Shown here piece after piece: positions 59,746-64,000 of a DNA stretch of 64,000 bases. The number at the start of each line of letters is the position of its first letter. Within the stretch, counting starts at the first letter, position 1. The translations under genes were made by a program, and so were the position numbers. The notes beneath the pieces were generated by a model. That model saw only the letters and a list, made by a program, of their open reading frames with translations. It did no database searches and was not told the origin of the DNA. The stretch is taken from the NCBI GenBank assembly GCA_034440235.1, contig JAWXBR010000017.1:15311-79310 (forward strand). Direction: 5' to 3'. The stretch is from JAWXBR01 sp034440235 (GTDB lineage: Bacteria; Bacteroidota; Ignavibacteria; Kapaibacteriales; Kapaibacteriaceae).

Positions 59746-61725
59746 ATGAAGACCATCACCCTCTTAATCTGCCTCAGCTGCTTAGCAGTAATTCACACAC
59801 CAGTCGCTTATTCTCAAGCCATCATACCACCACCTCGCATCGGCGTATACGGTGGCTTGAACCTGAACTTCAATAGTCCGTCTATCAAGATGTGGCGCTC
59901 GGGTACTACGTTCGAGCCGCAGTTCACTCCGTTCGTGCAGGACTCGCTACGCATCACAAACGGCGAGACGGTTATGGCTGCGGCGTTTGGCTTTATTGGT
60001 GCGTTCCATTTAACAGACAAGATTCACCTCTCGCTTCGCGCCGGCTATAATTCGTTAAGTACGAGCGCCTCTGCGGAGCAGACCCTTGCCCCAACAACGG
60101 TAACACATGACTTTACATCGTCGATGAGCGCGCTTGAACTCTCGCCTGTCGTAGAGTTTTACGGACTCTTGCCGAACGTGAGTCTGCATCCGCTGGTGGG
60201 ATTGGAATTTGGAATCCCACTATCGGGCACGTACCGACACGAAGCCACAGCCGTCTCACAAAACACAACCACGTCGCAAGTGTTCGATGACAACGTAACA
60301 GTGCCGAACACGAGCATGCGTGCTGCCCTCTTACTTGGAGTTGGCTACACATTCCGCCTTGGTGATTCATGGTATTTGCAGCCTGAAGTCAGCTATCGCA
60401 TACCATTAACGAGTGTATCGTCGGCATCTGACTTTACGCCATGGAAGATCTCGCAACTGCGCGTTGGTATGAACATCATGTTCGGCTTCAGTAAGAAGGA
60501 TGACGTCGTTAGCAGCGACAAATCGAGGCTCGACGTCGGGTTCGATCGGGTGACGACGTACGATGCAAACGGACGCGAAGTGAACGTGTCGCAACTAAGT
60601 CTCGAAGATGTGCGCTACAACGAAATGTTTCCGCTTGTGCCTTATGTGTTCACGGGCGAGAACAAAACACAGCCCGATAGTGCACTGCAACAAGGTGGAT
60701 TCGAAAGCTTTAGCGGTGGTGGCGGCTTCAATCCAGAGCAACTGCCTCTCGATGCTATCGAAGTAAATCGCAACCTGCTGAACGTCGTTGGTGCACGCAT
60801 GAAGAAATACAGCAATGCAACGCTTACGGTTACTGGCACAACCGATGGCAAGACCGAATCGCCGTCGCGCGAGCTCGCTGCAGCACGTGCAGCATGGGCA
60901 AAAAATTACCTAGTAAATACCAGCGGCATCGATGCAAGTCGGATTGCAACCACAACAACAACCACGCCAGTGAAGCCTTCGTCTGCGAACGACCCCGACG
61001 GCATTGCAGAAAACAGACGCATCGAACTTGCCAGCAACGTGCCTGATGTACTTGCTCCGCTCATCATTACGACTGATAACCAGCGCGTGGCACGTCCGGA
61101 CGTTGTTGTGTTCCATGCAAAGGTTAATAGCGACGACTCGATTCGCTCATGGACGCTAACCGTAACACAAGCAGGCAAGGTGTTGCGCGAAATGTCGAGC
61201 CGTGGACGTCCGACCGCAATTACATGGGCCATCAAGCCGAACGAACTAAGCGACCGTCAAGTACCCGTCGATTACGAACTGCTTGTGCGTAACGTCAAGG
61301 GCGATTCTGCAATGGCATCTGCTTCTCTTCCGGTCGAGTACTTCAGCAGCGTTCGCAAGAAAACCGAAAACCTTCCAGATCGCACCATCGACAAATACTC
61401 GCTTATTCTGTTCGACTTCGATAAGTCGACACTGAATGAAGAGAACGCTCGCATCCTCGAACAAATGGTTGTGCCTTCGGTTCGTGCGAACTCTAAGGTC
61501 CGTATCGTCGGCTACACCGACCGCATTGGCAACGACGCATACAATACGCGTCTGTCAAGCGATCGTGCCGAGACCGTCATGACTTTCCTGAAGCAACGTG
61601 CAAAGGACGCCACATATACTGCGAGTGGTGTTGGTGAGTCTTCGGCCATCTTTAATAACGATTCCCCCATCGGACGTCAACTGTCGCGCACCGTTCAAAT
61701 CATCGTCGAGACACCACACAGATAA
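59746..61725 (+). CDS. Outer-membrane protein with barrel-like N-terminus and two OmpA-like domains
   Basis: 659 residues with a signal peptide (TLLICLSCLAVIHTPVAYSQ). The N-terminal 250 residues are barrel-like (GVGYTFRLGDSWYLQPEVSY). A first OmpA-like domain spans about residues 340-430 (ATLTVTGTTDGKT to AENRRIELA). The last 110 residues are a canonical OmpA domain (LILFDFDKSTLNEENARILE, VRIVGYTDRIGNDAYNTRLS). Domain order and length match the gene at 54645, so the two are paralogues. A weaker -7-like box (GATATTTG) ends 4 bp before the ATG. dxs begins 2 bp after the stop. Confidence 0.87.
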   Translation: MKTITLLICLSCLAVIHTPVAYSQAIIPPPRIGVYGGLNLNFNSPSIKMWRSGTTFEPQFTPFVQDSLRITNGETVMAAAFGFIGAFHLTDKIHLSLRAGYNSLSTSASAEQTLAPTTVTHDFTSSMSALELSPVVEFYGLLPNVSLHPLVGLEFGIPLSGTYRHEATAVSQNTTTSQVFDDNVTVPNTSMRAALLLGVGYTFRLGDSWYLQPEVSYRIPLTSVSSASDFTPWKISQLRVGMNIMFGFSKKDDVVSSDKSRLDVGFDRVTTYDANGREVNVSQLSLEDVRYNEMFPLVPYVFTGENKTQPDSALQQGGFESFSGGGGFNPEQLPLDAIEVNRNLLNVVGARMKKYSNATLTVTGTTDGKTESPSRELAAARAAWAKNYLVNTSGIDASRIATTTTTTPVKPSSANDPDGIAENRRIELASNVPDVLAPLIITTDNQRVARPDVVVFHAKVNSDDSIRSWTLTVTQAGKVLREMSSRGRPTAITWAIKPNELSDRQVPVDYELLVRNVKGDSAMASASLPVEYFSSVRKKTENLPDRTIDKYSLILFDFDKSTLNEENARILEQMVVPSVRANSKVRIVGYTDRIGNDAYNTRLSSDRAETVMTFLKQRAKDATYTASGVGESSAIFNNDSPIGRQLSRTVQIIVETPHR

Positions 61726-61727
61726 CC

Positions 61728-63641
61728 ATGTACAAGCACCTCGATTCTATAGACACACCGCACGACTTACGCAAACTGCCTGAAGCAGAAATGCGTGTCG
61801 TGGCCGATGAGGTCCGTGAGTACCTCATCGATACCATCACAAATGTTGGCGGTCACTTTGGTGCAGGTCTTGGTGCGGTCGAACTCACCGTTGCATTGCA
61901 TTATGTCTTCAACACACCGCACGACAAGATTGTGTTTGATACGGGACATCAAGGCTATCCGCATAAAATTCTGACGGGACGCAAAGCCCAGTTGCACACG
62001 ATTCGTCAGAAAGACGGACTCTCCGGTTTTCTTAAACGCACTGAAAGTCAGTACGACGACTTCGGTGCAGGTCACGCATCAACTTCCATCTCCGCCGCAC
62101 TCGGCATGGCCGCTGCACGCGACCAGCTCAAAGAGAACTACAAGGTTGTAGCCGTTATTGGTGACGGGGCTATGACAGGGGGCTTGGCGTACGAGGCAAT
62201 GAACAACTGTGGCATTCTAAAGAGCGACATCCTCGTTGTGCTGAACGATAACAACATGTCTATCGCACCCAACGTGTGGGCATTGTCGAACTACTTCTCT
62301 GAAGTGTTTGCATCGCCAGCAGGACGCAGGCTGCGCGAGAGCATTATAGACGTGACAGAACGCATGGACTACGTAGGCGATCGCATTCGCACGCTTGCTC
62401 ATCGCATCGAAGGTGGAATGAAGGCCCTTATTACTCCGGGCATGCTTTTCGAAGCACTAGGGTTCAGGTATTTCGGTCCGGTGAACGGACACAACATGCC
62501 TCAACTCGTAAAGATTCTTAAGAACATTCGTGAGATAAAAGGTCCGGTGCTGCTGCACACAATCACGCAAAAAGGCAAGGGGTACGGTCCAGCCGAACGC
62601 GACGTCCAATTCCTCCACGCCATCGGCAAGGTCGACAAGATCAGCGGTAAGTCGCTCTCCAAGCCCCCTGCGGTAGCGCTCCCTCCCACCTATCAAAAGG
62701 TGTTTGGCGAAGCCTTGGTAGAAATCTGCTCGGTAAATCCGAAGGTGGTTGGCATTACGGCGGCCATGCCTGACGGCACCGGACTCGATCTTGTACAAAA
62801 ACAATTTCCTAATAAAGTTTACGATGTAGGCATTGCAGAGGGTCACGGCGTAACATTTGCAGCAGGTCTTGCTACGCAGGGCGTTGTTCCAGTAGTTGCC
62901 ATTTACAGCACATTCCTTCAACGAGCATTCGACCACATCGTACACGATGTTGCGCTTCAACACTTACACGTGGTATTCGCACTCGACCGTGCAGGCGTTG
63001 TGGGTGCAGACGGTCCGACGCACCACGGCGTACTCGACCTCGCGTACCTGCGCATGATTCAGGGCATGATTGTCATGGCACCGAAGGACGAGCAGGAATT
63101 ACGCGACATGTTGTGGACAGCAATACACACGTACAAGACGGGTCCAGTCTCCATTCGCTACCCACGTGGCAACGGCGTAGGCGTCCCCATCAAACCCATG
63201 CAGAGCATCGAGCTCGGCAAGAGCGAAACCTTACGCACCGGCACCGACCTTGCCATCGTAGCCATCGGTACCATGGTGGGTCCGGCTCTCGCCGCCGCCG
63301 ACCTCCTCGCCCAAGAAGGCATCTCCGCCGCAGTTGTCAACGCACGCTTCGTAAAACCCCTCGACACCTCCATGCTCGACGACCTTGCATCGCGCATCGG
63401 CCGCATCCTCACCGTCGAAGACGGTCAGATGCAGGGCGGCTTCGGCTCAGCCGTCAGCGAATACCTCTCGCAGCACCACGCCCGCACCGTAGACCTTCGC
63501 ATCCACGGCATCCCAGACCACGGCATCGACCACGGCACACAAGACGAGCTCCACCACGACCTCTTACTCGATGCCGCAGGCATAACATCCGTTGCCAAAG
63601 ACTTCCTCAGCGACGCAGTCATGAAAAACGTTCTGGGTTAA
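61728..63641 (+). CDS. dxs: 1-deoxy-D-xylulose-5-phosphate synthase
   Basis: Joins pyruvate and glyceraldehyde 3-phosphate in the first step of the MEP isoprenoid route. 637 residues, normal length. Motifs: LGAVELTVALHYVFNTPHDK, DTGHQGYPHKILTGR, ThDP-binding VIGDGAMTGGLAYEAMNN with LNDNNMSIAPN, and the pyrimidine domain FALDRAGVVGADGPTHHG-type sequence and PRGNGVGVP. It starts 2 bp after the OmpA-type gene. Codon use near the 3' end is notably C-rich. The window shows no other MEP genes. Confidence 0.97.
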   Translation: MYKHLDSIDTPHDLRKLPEAEMRVVADEVREYLIDTITNVGGHFGAGLGAVELTVALHYVFNTPHDKIVFDTGHQGYPHKILTGRKAQLHTIRQKDGLSGFLKRTESQYDDFGAGHASTSISAALGMAAARDQLKENYKVVAVIGDGAMTGGLAYEAMNNCGILKSDILVVLNDNNMSIAPNVWALSNYFSEVFASPAGRRLRESIIDVTERMDYVGDRIRTLAHRIEGGMKALITPGMLFEALGFRYFGPVNGHNMPQLVKILKNIREIKGPVLLHTITQKGKGYGPAERDVQFLHAIGKVDKISGKSLSKPPAVALPPTYQKVFGEALVEICSVNPKVVGITAAMPDGTGLDLVQKQFPNKVYDVGIAEGHGVTFAAGLATQGVVPVVAIYSTFLQRAFDHIVHDVALQHLHVVFALDRAGVVGADGPTHHGVLDLAYLRMIQGMIVMAPKDEQELRDMLWTAIHTYKTGPVSIRYPRGNGVGVPIKPMQSIELGKSETLRTGTDLAIVAIGTMVGPALAAADLLAQEGISAAVVNARFVKPLDTSMLDDLASRIGRILTVEDGQMQGGFGSAVSEYLSQHHARTVDLRIHGIPDHGIDHGTQDELHHDLLLDAAGITSVAKDFLSDAVMKNVLG

Positions 63642-63712
63642 TCGACAAACCGCTCTCATCGAAGAGTTTCCCACTCTCACCTCCCATTCGCGGTTCTAAA
63701 TCCTGCTATCCT

Positions 63713-63720
63713 TATCTTTG
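63713..63720 (+). promoter_or_regulatory. -7 box (TATCTTTG) upstream of tRNA-Lys
   Basis: Exact match to the box in front of tRNA-Leu. It lies 42 bp before the tRNA, leaving a short 5' leader to be removed. Confidence 0.45.
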
Positions 63721-63762
63721 TCGGCTTCACTCGAAACGATTGCTCGAGTGGAGCAAAAAGAT

Positions 63763-63836
63763 GATTCCGTAGCTCAGCTGGTTAGAGCATTTGACTTTTA
63801 ATCAAAGGGTCCTGGGTTCGAGTCCCAGCGGGATCA
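63763..63836 (+). tRNA. tRNA-Lys (anticodon TTT)
   Basis: 74 bases. The 7-bp acceptor stem is GATTCCG with CGGGATC and discriminator A. The D arm is AGCTCAGCTGGTTAGAGC. The anticodon stem-loop is TTTGA-CTTTTAA-TCAAA with anticodon TTT. The T arm is CTGGGTTCGAGTCCCAG. CCA is not encoded. The 164 bp after it, to the window end, show no further feature. Confidence 0.96.
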
Positions 63837-64000
63837 CAAAGCACGAAACACGCAGAAACACAGGGAGACGACAAACAGGGTTAAATCGAATAGTACAAGG
63901 ATGTTACAGACATCCAGCCCTTTGTTGCTGTGTCAGGTTGTTTCAAGTTGTATAAGTAAACCGTCAGTAGAATCGTCAGTCCCTCGTATTCTTCGAGGCC

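Noticed and set aside
1..64000. CRISPR array, restriction-modification, toxin-antitoxin or known anti-phage system
   Set aside because: No array of spaced identical repeats and no recognisable Cas, methylase, toxin or defence protein was seen; the tandem arrays have no spacers.

Overview
The window is one contiguous piece of bacterial chromosome, close to half GC and densely coded on both strands. It suggests a free-living member of the Bacteroidota/Chlorobiota (FCB) group, most like the Kapabacteria/Ignavibacteria side. Supporting signs are secreted proteins with type IX secretion (T9SS)-like C-terminal sorting domains, a fused alpha-beta 2-oxoacid dehydrogenase E1, type III glutamine synthetase, OmpA-type envelope proteins, DUF1501/DUF1800 pairs, weak Shine-Dalgarno sequences and promoter -7 boxes of the form TAnnTTTG. 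The lineage is an inference from gene content; no rRNA is present.

Layout: 1-3.2 kb, a large secreted protein with a duplicated C39-like domain and a small outer-membrane protein. 3.2-7.2 kb (minus), fused E1, gmk and yicC. 7.3-15.8 kb (plus), a purine phosphorylase, a lipoprotein, ribD, a TPR protein, a GxDxY/HEAT repeat protein and an RqcH/NFACT protein. 15.8-22.8 kb, speA diverging from a Fur-family regulator, then topA and a T9SS-type protein. 22.9-28.97 kb, glutamine synthetase III with an overlapping Lrp-type regulator, mtgA, rluD, lspA and a DksA/TraR-like gene joined to a Lys/Ala-rich ORF by an A10 run. 29-34 kb, ileS and a lone histidine kinase. 34-40 kb (plus), murI, two peptide-type ABC permeases, holA, an NTF2-like protein, a PHP phosphoesterase and ribH. 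40-42.5 kb, a beta-propeller T9SS protein and tRNA-Leu(GAG).

From 42,472 to 48,186 a 5.7-kb integrative element sits in the 3' end of that tRNA-Leu, bounded by a 33-bp direct repeat. It carries a tyrosine integrase, an excisionase-like HTH protein, a RecA-fold ATPase with a C-terminal HTH, a terminase-small-subunit-like protein, small unknown genes, a TM2 protein and an IS3 remnant. It has no virion or conjugation genes and resembles a phage satellite.

From 49 to 57.4 kb a minus-strand cluster (LysE, double-OmpA protein, DUF1800, DUF1501, FAD amine-oxidase-like protein, lipoprotein) looks like one envelope/secretion operon. It is followed by an APC permease, a beta-barrel protein, a second double-OmpA protein, dxs and tRNA-Lys.

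The most unusual signal is in the spacers between co-directional genes. Several hold tiny ORFs whose start overlaps or abuts the upstream stop and whose stop overlaps the next start, usually as ATGA. They occur at every junction from dppB to the PHP gene, before gmk, before the Lys/Ala-rich ORF and in the yicC leader. Some are multiplied by short tandem repeats of 20, 29 or 35 bp, lengths that keep the ATGA chain open. Other signals are the A10 frameshift fusion, an over-represented octamer AGCCCCTT, and -7 boxes so close to ATG that leaderless mRNAs are likely.
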